Source of the DNA: Rhodospirillales bacterium RIFCSPLOWO2_02_FULL_58_16
GTDB taxonomy: Bacteria > Pseudomonadota > Alphaproteobacteria > Rhodospirillales > 2-02-FULL-58-16
Direction of reading: 5' to 3'
Length of the DNA: 49,057 bases
Assembly: GCA_001830425.1 (NCBI GenBank)
Contig: MIAA01000050.1
Location: forward strand, 546 to 49,602
The notes under the pieces were generated by a model. It was not told where the DNA came from. It saw nothing but the letters and a program-made list of their open reading frames with translations, and did no database searches. A program made the position numbers and the translations under genes. Numbering within the stretch: the first letter of the stretch is position 1; each line of letters starts with the position of its first letter. Below, one piece after another: positions 25,044-33,287 of this stretch.

Positions 25044-25763
25044 ATGACTGATCTCAGCATTGTCCTGCCCGCTTATAACGAGCGCGAAAACATTGTTGCG
25101 TTGGTGGAGCGACTGCTTCAAGTCATGGATGGGGTTGTAAAGGGGCTGGAAATTATCGTCATTGACGATAACAGCCCGGACGGCACGGCCGAGGCTGTGC
25201 GTCGAGTCTTCTCCGGAGACCACCGCGTTCAGGTCGTCGTCCGCACCGAGAATAGAGGGCTGGCCAATTCCATTCGCGTCGGCATTGAAAAATCCGCCGG
25301 CGAAGTTGTCGTGGTTATGGATACGGATTTCAACCACCCGCCTGAATGTGTGCCGATTCTTTATGACTTTACCCGCCACGCCGACTTGGTGATCGGGTCA
25401 AGATTTACCTTCGGCGGCGGGACCAGTTCAAGCCGGTTACGTTACTATCTCAGCTACTGTTATAACCTTTTTATGCGTCTGGTTCTCGGCACCCGCATCG
25501 ACGATAACTTGGGCGGCCTGTTTTCAATAAAGCGCGAGGCCTTGGAGAAACTGGACTTTGACAAGATTTTTTGGGGCTATGGCGATTATTTTTTTCGTCT
25601 GCTGCTTCTCTCCCAACGTCTCGGCTTGCGCCATGTTCAGATTCCCGTGATGTATGGAAACCGTTTAGGAGGGGAGCCTAAAACAAGGTTTCTTAACATT
25701 TTTGCCAAGTATACAATGGAGGTTTTCAGGATCATCTATCTCAGGGCGACGGGACGATGGTAG
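25044..25763 (+). CDS. GT2 glycosyltransferase, dolichol-phosphate-mannose-synthase-like
   Basis: This 239-residue GT-A transferase has LSIVLPAYNERENI (4-17), the donor-binding IVIDDNSPDGTAEA (37-50) and the metal-binding VVMDTDFNHPPE segment, followed by the DNLGGLFSIKREAL region. There are no C-terminal membrane segments, so it is a short DPM1/GT2-type enzyme. By family, it loads a sugar on polyprenyl phosphate for use by GT-C enzymes, and the divergent neighbour at 23211 could be such a partner. It overlaps the adenylation gene by 7 nt. Confidence 0.82.
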   Translation: MTDLSIVLPAYNERENIVALVERLLQVMDGVVKGLEIIVIDDNSPDGTAEAVRRVFSGDHRVQVVVRTENRGLANSIRVGIEKSAGEVVVVMDTDFNHPPECVPILYDFTRHADLVIGSRFTFGGGTSSSRLRYYLSYCYNLFMRLVLGTRIDDNLGGLFSIKREALEKLDFDKIFWGYGDYFFRLLLLSQRLGLRHVQIPVMYGNRLGGEPKTRFLNIFAKYTMEVFRIIYLRATGRW

Positions 25764-27382
25764 ATTCGCCGACGTCAATACCGGCCTCGAAAGAGGAACG
25801 TAATCGCGCATCGAACCTTGCCGATCAGTTTCTATTAACATCAGAGCGCTTCAGCCGACGACTTGCCTTGTGGGCCGAGGAAGGAACTTATTCTTACGGC
25901 GACCTGCAAAAAGCCGCCTTGGGAATAGCGCACGTTTTGAGTCTAAACGCCCGGACAACCCCGCAAAATTGCGCCATTCTTGCACATCGAAGCCGGACGG
26001 CCTATGCAGGTATTGCCGGGTGCTTGCTTTCCGGCCATGCCTACATAGCTCTAAGCCCGAAGCATCCTATACACAGGCTTGAAACGATTCTTGATCAGTC
26101 CGAAGCCACATCTATCGTTATAGACGGCAAATGTTCCTCTATGGCGCATTTGTTGCTTGAGCGGTGCAGGAATTCGATGCGCGTCCTGATGCCCGATCAC
26201 AATGATGCCCCGGAGTGGACGCGCCGGTGTCCCCGCCACCGTTTTTATTACCGTTCGGACTTTTTAAACCAGGGTGAATTAAAGCCGACGGCGCAATCAT
26301 CGGATACCGCTTATATCATGTTTACATCCGGATCGACGGGTGTGCCGAAGGGGGTTGTTATCAGTCACGCCAATGTCATGGCTTATTCTCAAGCTATGAT
26401 TGAGCGGTATGGGTATTGTTCGGATGATCGCCTGATTCATTTGCCTGAACTCAGTTTTGATCTGTCCGTCCACGACTTGTTTGTCGCCTGGGCAAGCGGC
26501 GCGTCATTGTTCAGCGTTCCGGAGCGGGAATTGATGTTGCCGGATGATTTTGTTCGCCGACACGCATTAACCGGATGGACCTCCGTACCCTCGGCTGTGG
26601 CCTATTTGAAGCAATTCAATAAATTGAAGCCGGGCTGTTTTGAAGGACTACGGGTCAGCGTCTTTTGCGGCGAGCCTTTTTCGGGACAGTTGGCTTCAGA
26701 CTGGTGCGCCGCCGCGCCGAATGCCGTTGTCGATAATCTTTATGGCCCGACTGAAGCGACCGTCGCCTTTACAGGCTATTCATGCAGCAATGGCGTCGAC
26801 TTCTCTATCTTGCCGCTTGGCGAACCTTTTCCGGGCCTGGAAGTCGCCGTTTGCGATGAAACGCCGACACCTGTGCCGCCCGGTGAGATAGGCGAATTGT
26901 TTTTGGGCGGCATCCAGGTCGCTCAGGGTTATTGGCAAGATGACGAGATGACAAAAAGGCAGTTTATTGAACGAACTTTTTCAGGCAAAGTTTCCGAACG
27001 CTGGTATCGTACGGGTGACTTGGTCAGCTACGACGCCCGCGTCGGCTTGATTTACAAAGGACGCCTGACGCGCCAGGTGAAGATTCGAGGCTATCGCGTA
27101 GAGCTGACTGAAATCGAGGCTGTTCTGCGTCGTAATTTGAAGACGGAGTTTACGGCGGTAATTCCCTGCATGAATGAAAGCAAGACGGCTGATTATCTTG
27201 TCGCCTATGTAGAAACCGTTGATGATTTCATTGAGGATGATGTTAAAGGCGCATGTGAGGCTGATTTGCCGTCTTATATGATTCCGCGCCGCCTGTTTCG
27301 GCTGAACAAGATGCCGTTGACCGAGAATGGTAAAACTAACTATGAAACGCTTGAAGCGATGTTTCGTGAGATGGCGCCATGA
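25757..27382 (+). CDS. Stand-alone amino acid adenylation enzyme (NRPS A-domain / DltA-like)
   Basis: This enzyme activates an amino acid as aminoacyl-AMP and loads it on a carrier protein. The 541 residues show core motifs in order: A3 YIMFTSGSTGVPKGV (186-200), A4 FDLSVHD (234-240), A5 NLYGPTEAT (327-335), A7 YRTGDL (417-422), A8 KIRGYRVELTEIE (442-454) and the A10 lysine in LTENGKTNYE. Asp235 in A4 is the residue that binds the alpha-amino group in amino-acid-specific A domains, so the substrate is probably an amino acid and not a fatty or aryl acid. The specific residue cannot be read. Four-base overlap with the carrier protein gene supports a dedicated pair. Confidence 0.85.
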   Translation: MVDSPTSIPASKEERNRASNLADQFLLTSERFSRRLALWAEEGTYSYGDLQKAALGIAHVLSLNARTTPQNCAILAHRSRTAYAGIAGCLLSGHAYIALSPKHPIHRLETILDQSEATSIVIDGKCSSMAHLLLERCRNSMRVLMPDHNDAPEWTRRCPRHRFYYRSDFLNQGELKPTAQSSDTAYIMFTSGSTGVPKGVVISHANVMAYSQAMIERYGYCSDDRLIHLPELSFDLSVHDLFVAWASGASLFSVPERELMLPDDFVRRHALTGWTSVPSAVAYLKQFNKLKPGCFEGLRVSVFCGEPFSGQLASDWCAAAPNAVVDNLYGPTEATVAFTGYSCSNGVDFSILPLGEPFPGLEVAVCDETPTPVPPGEIGELFLGGIQVAQGYWQDDEMTKRQFIERTFSGKVSERWYRTGDLVSYDARVGLIYKGRLTRQVKIRGYRVELTEIEAVLRRNLKTEFTAVIPCMNESKTADYLVAYVETVDDFIEDDVKGACEADLPSYMIPRRLFRLNKMPLTENGKTNYETLEAMFREMAP

Positions 27383-27621
27383 CTCAAGACGAGGTCTGTG
27401 AAGCCATAATCGGGTATATGCGTTCCGCCGTAGGAAGCTCACGGTCTCAGTCTATTACGCCATCGACCAGGATTTACGATGCTATCGATTCATACGCCAT
27501 CGTAGAATTGGTATCTCACCTGACGGTGACATTAGGCAAGGAAATCGATTTCGGTGAAGCGACTACCGATGATTTGGAGACTCCTGAGTCATTTTCCAGG
27601 TTTGTCGCCGGGTTAGGGTAA
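27379..27621 (+). CDS. Acyl/peptidyl carrier protein
   Basis: This 80-residue carrier protein has the phosphopantetheine attachment serine at position 38, in DAIDSYAIVELV, with the typical acidic helix II and hydrophobic spacing. It should carry the amino acid activated by the enzyme upstream as a thioester on the 4'-phosphopantetheine arm. It overlaps the adenylation gene (ATGA) and the formyltransferase gene (TAATG), so the three are translationally linked. A phosphopantetheinyl transferase is not in the window and must come from elsewhere. Confidence 0.85.
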   Translation: MTQDEVCEAIIGYMRSAVGSSRSQSITPSTRIYDAIDSYAIVELVSHLTVTLGKEIDFGEATTDDLETPESFSRFVAGLG

Positions 27622-28529
27622 TGGTTTCGTTTCTTGTCGTCGGCGAAGGATTCCCTGCCTTTAATGTTCTTAACTTTTTACTTTCCAAGTCGAATGCGAG
27701 GGTTGCGGGCTACGTTGCCGGATCACATGCTTCCGTTAAAGCCATAGAGTTGGCAAAGTGCAGGAATGTAGAGCTGCTTGATCCGGCGATACTGACCGGA
27801 GCGGCCTTTTTTCCCTCTGTAGCGGATGCGGATTGGCTCATAAATATCAATGGCGTTACGTTAATTTCCAAGGAAGTTATCGCCCGCTTTCCAATGCGGG
27901 CCTTGAACATGCATCCTGCTCTTCTGCCGAACTACGCCGGTCTTCATTGTCATCAATGGGCAATCCGTAATGGCGAGCGGTTGCATGGAGCCACCATTCA
28001 TTTCATGGATTCCGATATCGACGCCGGACCGATCATCCGGCAGGTGCGAACGGCAATTCAAGATGAGGATACCGGCCTTTCTCTTTTTATGAGAACCATG
28101 AATATCGGCGCCGAATGCCTTTTGTATGTTCTGGACGATATTTTGAAAGGAACCGCTCTTTCATGTCGATCACAGGATATTTCACAAAGGCGCGTTTATT
28201 TTCATCGACACGCTCTTGATGGAACAATCGACTGGTCTTGGCCGGCGGAGAAACTTATTAATTTCGTGCGCGCCGCAAATTATGAACCCTTGGCATCGCC
28301 AACCTACCAACCGCTTTGGAGAAGCCTGAATGGTGACATTATTATCAAAAAGCTTAGACGTGGAGAAGTGATCAGTTCTGAAGCCCCCGGAAAGATTGTC
28401 GATGTCTGTGAAACAGGGCCTGTTATTTCGTGTGGGTCCGGCGAAACTGTTGTAATTACCAAGGCATTTCACATGGGGAAACCGGTGCCGCCATCGGATT
28501 GGAATCGATTCTTAATTAACGCGGGATGA
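27621..28529 (+). CDS. Formyltransferase (10-formyl-THF dependent, Fmt-like)
   Basis: This 302-residue protein has the formyltransferase N-terminal fold with catalytic Asn96 and His98 in LNMHPALLPNYAGLH, and Asp134 in FMDSDIDAGPII, the N-H-D triad of the family. Residues about 205-300 resemble the Fmt C-terminal domain. It should transfer a formyl group from N10-formyltetrahydrofolate to an amine. The housekeeping initiator-tRNA enzyme is unlikely in this context. The immediate neighbours (adenylation enzyme, carrier protein) suggest the amine is that of the carrier-bound amino acid, as in the LgrA start module. Direct formylation of an amino sugar, as by WbkC or VioF, is the alternative. Confidence 0.85.
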   Translation: MVSFLVVGEGFPAFNVLNFLLSKSNARVAGYVAGSHASVKAIELAKCRNVELLDPAILTGAAFFPSVADADWLININGVTLISKEVIARFPMRALNMHPALLPNYAGLHCHQWAIRNGERLHGATIHFMDSDIDAGPIIRQVRTAIQDEDTGLSLFMRTMNIGAECLLYVLDDILKGTALSCRSQDISQRRVYFHRHALDGTIDWSWPAEKLINFVRAANYEPLASPTYQPLWRSLNGDIIIKKLRRGEVISSEAPGKIVDVCETGPVISCGSGETVVITKAFHMGKPVPPSDWNRFLINAG

Positions 28530-28530
28530 T

Positions 28531-29127
28531 GTGCTGATTCGATCTCTGACCGTAGGTGATATTCCCGCCATGGCGGAGCTTCACGCTCACGCCTTGAATT
28601 GGTCGATCAACGGCCGCATGGGAATCAAGCATCTTTCGTGCGTGTATGCGCTTCTTTTGGACGGCGCCGATATTATAGGCTTCGCCTCTGAGCATCAGGG
28701 GCGTCTTGTCGCATTTCAAGTCAGCACGACCGATTGGCGAATGGTGCGTAAACGGTTATCAAGACTTCCATTTATGCGAAAACTGCGCGTATTTTTAAGC
28801 TGCCTCTTTCATCCATCGGATTTGATCGTTATTTTTGAGACAATGTTTTATGTCCCCAAAATTTTCTCCGATACCGATATTTCAGCAGAACTCATTGCGT
28901 GGATCGCCGAGCCGGGAAATTTTTTAGCCAGCCTGTCGGCGCATCAATGCCTGATGAGATCGCTTGCAGAATTGAAAGTGCGCGGCCATGAACGTTGTCT
29001 GGGTCAATTTCAAAAGCCTAATCCACGACCACAGGCATACCTTCAAAAGCTTGGTTATGATGTTGTCGCCCGGCTGAGGCGTAATGATATTTTTATTGTT
29101 CGTTGCAACGCCGGCGCCATCGTCTGA
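28531..29127 (+). CDS. GNAT-like acyltransferase
   Basis: This 198-residue protein starts at GTG 28531, one base after the formyltransferase stop. The N-terminus LIRSLTVGDIPAMAELHAHA is typical of GNAT folds, and the C-terminal QAYLQKLGYDVVARLRRND segment matches the last GNAT strands. The centre is divergent and hydrophobic (LRVFLSCLFHPSDLIVIF), without a clear RxxGxG/A acetyl-CoA loop. A ligand other than acetyl-CoA is therefore plausible. Given the upstream carrier protein, it could transfer a (formyl)aminoacyl group from the carrier to an amino sugar. This role is inferred from context. Confidence 0.6.
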   Translation: MLIRSLTVGDIPAMAELHAHALNWSINGRMGIKHLSCVYALLLDGADIIGFASEHQGRLVAFQVSTTDWRMVRKRLSRLPFMRKLRVFLSCLFHPSDLIVIFETMFYVPKIFSDTDISAELIAWIAEPGNFLASLSAHQCLMRSLAELKVRGHERCLGQFQKPNPRPQAYLQKLGYDVVARLRRNDIFIVRCNAGAIV

Positions 29128-29174
29128 CAATAAGGTTTAGTGTTTTGTCCGGGAACTAAAGTGAGGCATAGGCG

Positions 29175-30269
29175 TTGAAAATCGAAATCCCGTGGGCCAA
29201 GCCGACCTTCTTCGGGAACGAGAAGGATTATGTGATGGACGCCCTGAACTCCACCTGGATTTCCGGCGGGCCTTATGTCGAGCGTTTGGAGTGTAAGTTA
29301 CCCGAAATAATGGGGTCTCGCTTCGGCGTCGCCGTTTCCAGCGGCACGACGGCTTTGCATCTGGCGCTGCTTGCCGCCGGCGTCGGTTCCGGCGATGAGG
29401 TGATCGTTCCCGGCTACACCTTTGTCGCCGCCGCCAACATGGTGCTGGCGGTGGGGGCGACGCCGGTTTACGCCGACGTAGATCCCGCCACTTGGCTGCT
29501 TGACCCCAAAGTTCCGGCGCCGCTGATTACGGCAAAAACCAAGGCGATCATTCCGGTTCATCTGTACGGCAATGTCGCCGCCATGAAGGAGATTACCGCC
29601 TTCGCCGAAGAACAAAATATCATCGTTATCGAAGACGCCGCTCAGGCCGTTTTTTCCAAATACGATGGTCGTTACGCCGGCGCCATCGGCGCTCTCGGCG
29701 CCCTGAGCTTCCACGCGACCAAGACCATAACCACCGGAGAGGGCGGAATGGTGCTGACCAATGACCGGGAACTGCATGAAAAAATGATGCTGTTGCGTGA
29801 CCACGGTATGCGCAGGGGAAAACGCTACTGGCATGACGTGGTAGGATACAATTTCAGGATGACCAACCTGCAAGCGGCCCTAGGCTGCGCCCAGTTGGAA
29901 AATATTGATCACATTCTCCGTGAGCGTCACCGGGTTCATACTGCTTATAAAAAGAATCTGGCCGGAGATCGCCGGATAAAGGCGCAGCATTTTGAACGGG
30001 CGGTGGAACCTGTGCTGTGGACCTATGCCGTTCAGATGAACTGTGCGGATCGTGATCAAATCATTAAGGATATGGCTCTGAAAGGCATAGAAACCCGTCC
30101 GGGTTTTCATGCTTTGAGCGCCATGCCTCCCTATGATTGTCCCGAACTTCCGGTTGCATCGAAAATCGCCGGCAGTATCATTTCCTTGCCGACCTATCCT
30201 GACCTTGACGACCGCACCATTGATCACATCTGCGGCGTTTTCCGATCCGCCCTCGACCGACAGAAGTGA
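29175..30269 (+). CDS. DegT-family aminotransferase, GDP-perosamine-synthase-like
   Basis: This PLP enzyme makes 4-amino sugars. It begins IPWAKPTFFGNEKDYVMDAL with STWISGGPYVERLE close behind, a beginning characteristic of perosamine synthases (RfbE/Per). It also has SSGTTALHLALLAAGVGSGD (55-74), the PLP-ring Asp154 in VIEDAAQA, and Lys183 in SFHATKTITTGEGG. The length (364) is normal. The start is TTG with GTGAGG 8 bases upstream. The likely substrate is GDP-4-keto-6-deoxymannose, which the Gmd-like enzyme at 47443-48432 would supply. Next to the adenylation/formyl/acyl cassette it would create the amine that is acylated. Another 4-keto sugar nucleotide is possible. Confidence 0.85.
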   Translation: MKIEIPWAKPTFFGNEKDYVMDALNSTWISGGPYVERLECKLPEIMGSRFGVAVSSGTTALHLALLAAGVGSGDEVIVPGYTFVAAANMVLAVGATPVYADVDPATWLLDPKVPAPLITAKTKAIIPVHLYGNVAAMKEITAFAEEQNIIVIEDAAQAVFSKYDGRYAGAIGALGALSFHATKTITTGEGGMVLTNDRELHEKMMLLRDHGMRRGKRYWHDVVGYNFRMTNLQAALGCAQLENIDHILRERHRVHTAYKKNLAGDRRIKAQHFERAVEPVLWTYAVQMNCADRDQIIKDMALKGIETRPGFHALSAMPPYDCPELPVASKIAGSIISLPTYPDLDDRTIDHICGVFRSALDRQK

Positions 30270-30277
30270 TACCACTT

Positions 30278-30365
30278 CGTCATGCCCGTGCTTGTCACGG
30301 GCATCCACGTCTTGTTTGCTGACAAGTTGAAGACGTGGACGGCCGGGTCAAGCCCGGCCATGACG
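30278..30365. repeat. Intergenic palindromic repeat (REP-like)
   Basis: An 88-bp inverted repeat begins CGTCATGCCCGTGCTTGTCA and ends GGTCAAGCCCGGCCATGACG. Its arms pair through CGTCATG/CATGACG, GGGC/GCCC-type blocks and ACGTCTT/AAGACGT, and two local hairpins (CCCGTG...CACGGG and GGCCGGG...CCCGGCC) lie inside. Repeats with these ends are dispersed between genes in many alphaproteobacterial chromosomes (general knowledge). It lies in the 128-bp gap between the aminotransferase and the methyltransferase and may terminate or stabilise the transcript. Confidence 0.75.
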
Positions 30366-30397
30366 CTAATTTATAAAAAGCGAGTTGGTGTGACACA

Positions 30398-31195
30398 TTG
30401 AAATTTAATGATAATTTCCTGATTCGCTATCTTTCAGCGGCGCCTATGGCGTTGTCCATTGAACGGTCGCAGGAATGTCGCATTCTCAGCAAGCTGCCGT
30501 TTGCGCGTCCGATCCTGGATATGGGGTGCGGGGACGGCGTTTTTGCCGGTATCCTTTTCAATGAGTTTATTGATGCCGGAATCGATGCGGATCAAGCGGA
30601 AATCGATAATGCTGCGCGTACGGGTATGTACAAGGAGTTGATCGCCTGCAAGGGTAACGATGTGCCGAAAGACCAAGGCGCCTTTCAGACTGTCTTCAGC
30701 AACAGCGTTCTTGAACACATTATCGACCTGGGGCCGACGTTACGGGAGGTTCATCGTTTGTTGGCGCCGGGCGGACATTTTTATGTCACGGTTCCGACGG
30801 ATAGATTCGAGCGCTACTCGGTGGCGTCTCGTCTTCTGGAAGGGGTGGGACTGACGCGACTCGCAGGTCGTTACCGTTCATTTTATAATCGGTTTTGGCG
30901 GCACTATAACGTTCACGACGTTGCAGGATGGAGTGATATATTCAAGGAAGCAGGTTTTCGGGTGTCCACGAGCAGACTTTACCATCCGCAAAATCTTTGC
31001 ACCTTATGCGACTTCCTGGTGATATTCGCCTTACCCTCATTTGTCTTCAAAAAAGCATTGGGGCGGTGGATACTTATTCCGGCGTTCCGGCGTTTTTACA
31101 TACGTCTGCCGGGCGCGGCAATCGTTCCCTTGGTTGACCGATTGGAACAACAGGACGGCGGGGGGCTGGCATTTTTCGACCTGATCCGCCCTTGA
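30398..31195 (+). CDS. SAM-dependent methyltransferase (Methyltransf_11/23 type)
   Basis: This 265-residue class I methyltransferase has SAM loop ILDMGCGDGVFAG (39-51), AGIDADQ (motif II), FQTVFSNSVLEHIIDL and LLAPGGHFYVTVPTD. The C-terminal part carries hydrophobic stretches (TLCDFLVIFALPSFVF) that may bind a membrane-linked acceptor. The start is TTG at 30398 with a weak ribosome site. It is the first gene after the palindromic repeat and its stop overlaps the TTG of the next glycosyltransferase, opening the assembly block. It probably methylates a sugar of the growing glycan. Confidence 0.75.
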   Translation: MKFNDNFLIRYLSAAPMALSIERSQECRILSKLPFARPILDMGCGDGVFAGILFNEFIDAGIDADQAEIDNAARTGMYKELIACKGNDVPKDQGAFQTVFSNSVLEHIIDLGPTLREVHRLLAPGGHFYVTVPTDRFERYSVASRLLEGVGLTRLAGRYRSFYNRFWRHYNVHDVAGWSDIFKEAGFRVSTSRLYHPQNLCTLCDFLVIFALPSFVFKKALGRWILIPAFRRFYIRLPGAAIVPLVDRLEQQDGGGLAFFDLIRP

Positions 31196-32280
31196 GCCGC
31201 TCTTTCGGCGCCCGCTTGGGATGGCGGCTTGGTCGACTCGCCGCTCCGGGAAGGCGACCGGGCATCTATTATGTCATTGATGACGCCGATTGGTCGTTCT
31301 TGTGGGATGGGCGCTACATCACCGATGGGCTGCGTGATCGTCATGGCCGGAAGACGGAAATCATTCGCCGAGTCGACGGCTTAAAGGGGCAGATAATCCA
31401 GTTCGGTTCGCGCTATAAATTCCTGCATAAATCAAGCCGTTCCCTGCATTTGTATAACCGTGTTTTTCTCACCTGGTTTCATGGCGAGCTTACCGATCCT
31501 GAACTGGCCCCACATTTTGATATCCTTGCTCGCGTCGCCGGAGAAACGGAAAAAATAGTCGTGCCGTGCGCTTTAACCAGGATGCCGTTACTGGACATGG
31601 GCCTGCCGCCCGAACAATTGGCGGTTATTCCTCTCGGCGTCGAGTTGGGGCATTTTTGTCCTCCTTCTCCCAAAGAAAAGAAAAAGATTCGTAACGAGAT
31701 CGGACTGCCTGATGACGTCATGGTTATCGGCTCGTTCCAGAAAGACGGCGTGGGATGGGGCGAGGGCATGGAAGCGAAACTGATCAAGGGGCCTGACGTA
31801 TTTCTTGAAACCATCCGCGTCATGGCCGGCAAACACCCTCGTCTTTTCGTCCTGCTCACCGGCCCGTCACGCGGCTACGTCAAGGCGGGGCTGGATAAGA
31901 TCGGCGTCCCCTATATTCATAAAATGCTGGACGATTATCGTGACATTGTTCGTTATTATCAGGCTCTCGATCTTTACATTATTGCTTCGCGCTGCGAGGG
32001 GGGGCCAAAGGCGCTTTTGGAATCCTGGGCTTGCGGCGTGCCGCTGGCCTCTACCCGCGTCGGCATGTGCGCCGACCTCATGATCGACGGCGTCAACGGT
32101 GTGATGGTCGCGCAGGAAGATACTCAAGCTCTGGCGGAAGGGGCGCTGAGATTGATCAATGATCAACGCTTCAGGGAGCGGGTGGTGGACGAAGGATTGA
32201 AGCGTGTCGCCGATTACGGCTGGGGCAGCATCGCTGATCGTTACATGAGCGAACTTTACGCTCCCGTATTGGGCGAATAA
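31192..32280 (+). CDS. GT4-family glycosyltransferase
   Basis: This 362-residue GT-B retaining transferase has an N-terminal domain with GIYYVIDDADWSFLWDG, a middle QLAVIPLGVELGHFCP segment and the donor domain with MVIGSFQKDGVGW, then IIASRCEGGPKALLESWACG, where the EGGPKALLE motif binds the nucleotide-sugar. TTG at 31192 overlaps the upstream stop (TTGA). Its N-terminal half is clearly related to the partial gene at 48491: both have an aromatic/acidic opening, a FGS block, a T(W/F)FHG block and an IPLGV/VPLGV block. A GDP- or UDP-sugar donor is likely; specificity is unknown. Confidence 0.82.
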   Translation: MSRSFGARLGWRLGRLAAPGRRPGIYYVIDDADWSFLWDGRYITDGLRDRHGRKTEIIRRVDGLKGQIIQFGSRYKFLHKSSRSLHLYNRVFLTWFHGELTDPELAPHFDILARVAGETEKIVVPCALTRMPLLDMGLPPEQLAVIPLGVELGHFCPPSPKEKKKIRNEIGLPDDVMVIGSFQKDGVGWGEGMEAKLIKGPDVFLETIRVMAGKHPRLFVLLTGPSRGYVKAGLDKIGVPYIHKMLDDYRDIVRYYQALDLYIIASRCEGGPKALLESWACGVPLASTRVGMCADLMIDGVNGVMVAQEDTQALAEGALRLINDQRFRERVVDEGLKRVADYGWGSIADRYMSELYAPVLGE

Positions 32281-33287
32281 TGGTCTGGAATGCTGCAAGG
32301 GATTTTGCCGGCAGGTTCAGGCAACATGGCGGACCCAAGGTCGCCATCAACCTGAAGCCGCGCCGCAGTCCGTGGGGCGGCGGCAATCAATTCGTCGAGC
32401 AATTTGAGAGGCGGCTGTCGGCGGAAGGCTATTCGGTCGTTTTTAGGCTTGACGAGGATGTCCGCTGCATTCTCCTTATCGATCCGAGGGCCGAAAGTCC
32501 GACGGCTTTCAAAATGGCGGCGATCCGTTCCTTTAAGGAGAGGCGCCCGGATGTTCCCATCATCCATCGCGTCAATGAATGCGACCAACGCAAAGGCACC
32601 ACGGGCGTTGATAAGGTTCTCGGCGAGGCCAACGCCATCGTCGATTTTACGGTTTTTATCTCCGAATGGCTGAGGGATTATTTTGTCGAGCGCTGGTTTG
32701 ATCCGTCGCGGCCGCATATGGTCATCGGCAACGGAGCCGATCCGGCGATCTTTTTTCCCGGCGGAGAGACGGACGAGGCTCGCTCTCCATTTCGTCTGGT
32801 CACCCACCATTGGTCCGACAATTGGATGAAAGGTTTCAAGGTCTACCGGGAAGTGGACCGGATGATCGCCGACGGGAAATTGCCGGATGTTGCATTATCG
32901 GTCATCGGCAGGTGGCCGAGCGATATTCGCTGGCGCTCGGCAAAACTGCATGGACCGACCAGGGGTGAAAAATTGGCTGAATTATTGCGCTCCCATCACG
33001 CCTACCTGACCGCCTCTCTTTGGGAGCCTTGCGGCATGCATCACATCGAAGGCGCTCAGTGCGGCCTGCCCCTCATTTACCACAAGGACGGCGGCGGCAT
33101 CGTCGAGTTCGGCAAGCGGTATGGCATCGGCTTTACGGACAATGTGCGCGGGGCCATCCTTGAGGCGAAGGATAACTATGACATGCTGCGTTCCAAGGTT
33201 CTCGCCGACCCTCCTTCCGGCGCCCGGATGGTCGAACAATATTTGTCGGTAGTGAAGCGACTGCTGCCGCTTAACCTATGCGGCTGA
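32280..33287 (+). CDS. Glycosyltransferase (GT-B, group-1-like)
   Basis: This 335-residue protein has a GT-B layout. The N-terminal half includes INLKPRRSPWGGGNQFVEQF and IIHRVNECDQRKGTTGVDKV, followed by FTVFISEWLRDYF and VIGNGADPAIFFPGG (interdomain linker). The C-terminal half has LVTHHWSDNWMKGFKVY and LTASLWEPCGMHHIEGAQCG, where the EPCGMHHIE segment replaces the usual EGfpxxxxE. It is therefore a divergent group-1-like transferase. It starts on the last base of the upstream stop codon (TAATG) and overlaps the next gene by 10 nt. Confidence 0.72.
   Translation: MVWNAARDFAGRFRQHGGPKVAINLKPRRSPWGGGNQFVEQFERRLSAEGYSVVFRLDEDVRCILLIDPRAESPTAFKMAAIRSFKERRPDVPIIHRVNECDQRKGTTGVDKVLGEANAIVDFTVFISEWLRDYFVERWFDPSRPHMVIGNGADPAIFFPGGETDEARSPFRLVTHHWSDNWMKGFKVYREVDRMIADGKLPDVALSVIGRWPSDIRWRSAKLHGPTRGEKLAELLRSHHAYLTASLWEPCGMHHIEGAQCGLPLIYHKDGGGIVEFGKRYGIGFTDNVRGAILEAKDNYDMLRSKVLADPPSGARMVEQYLSVVKRLLPLNLCG

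Noticed and set aside
27621-28529. Housekeeping methionyl-tRNA formyltransferase
   Set aside because: No def or rsmB neighbour is present, and it is coupled to a carrier protein and adenylation gene.
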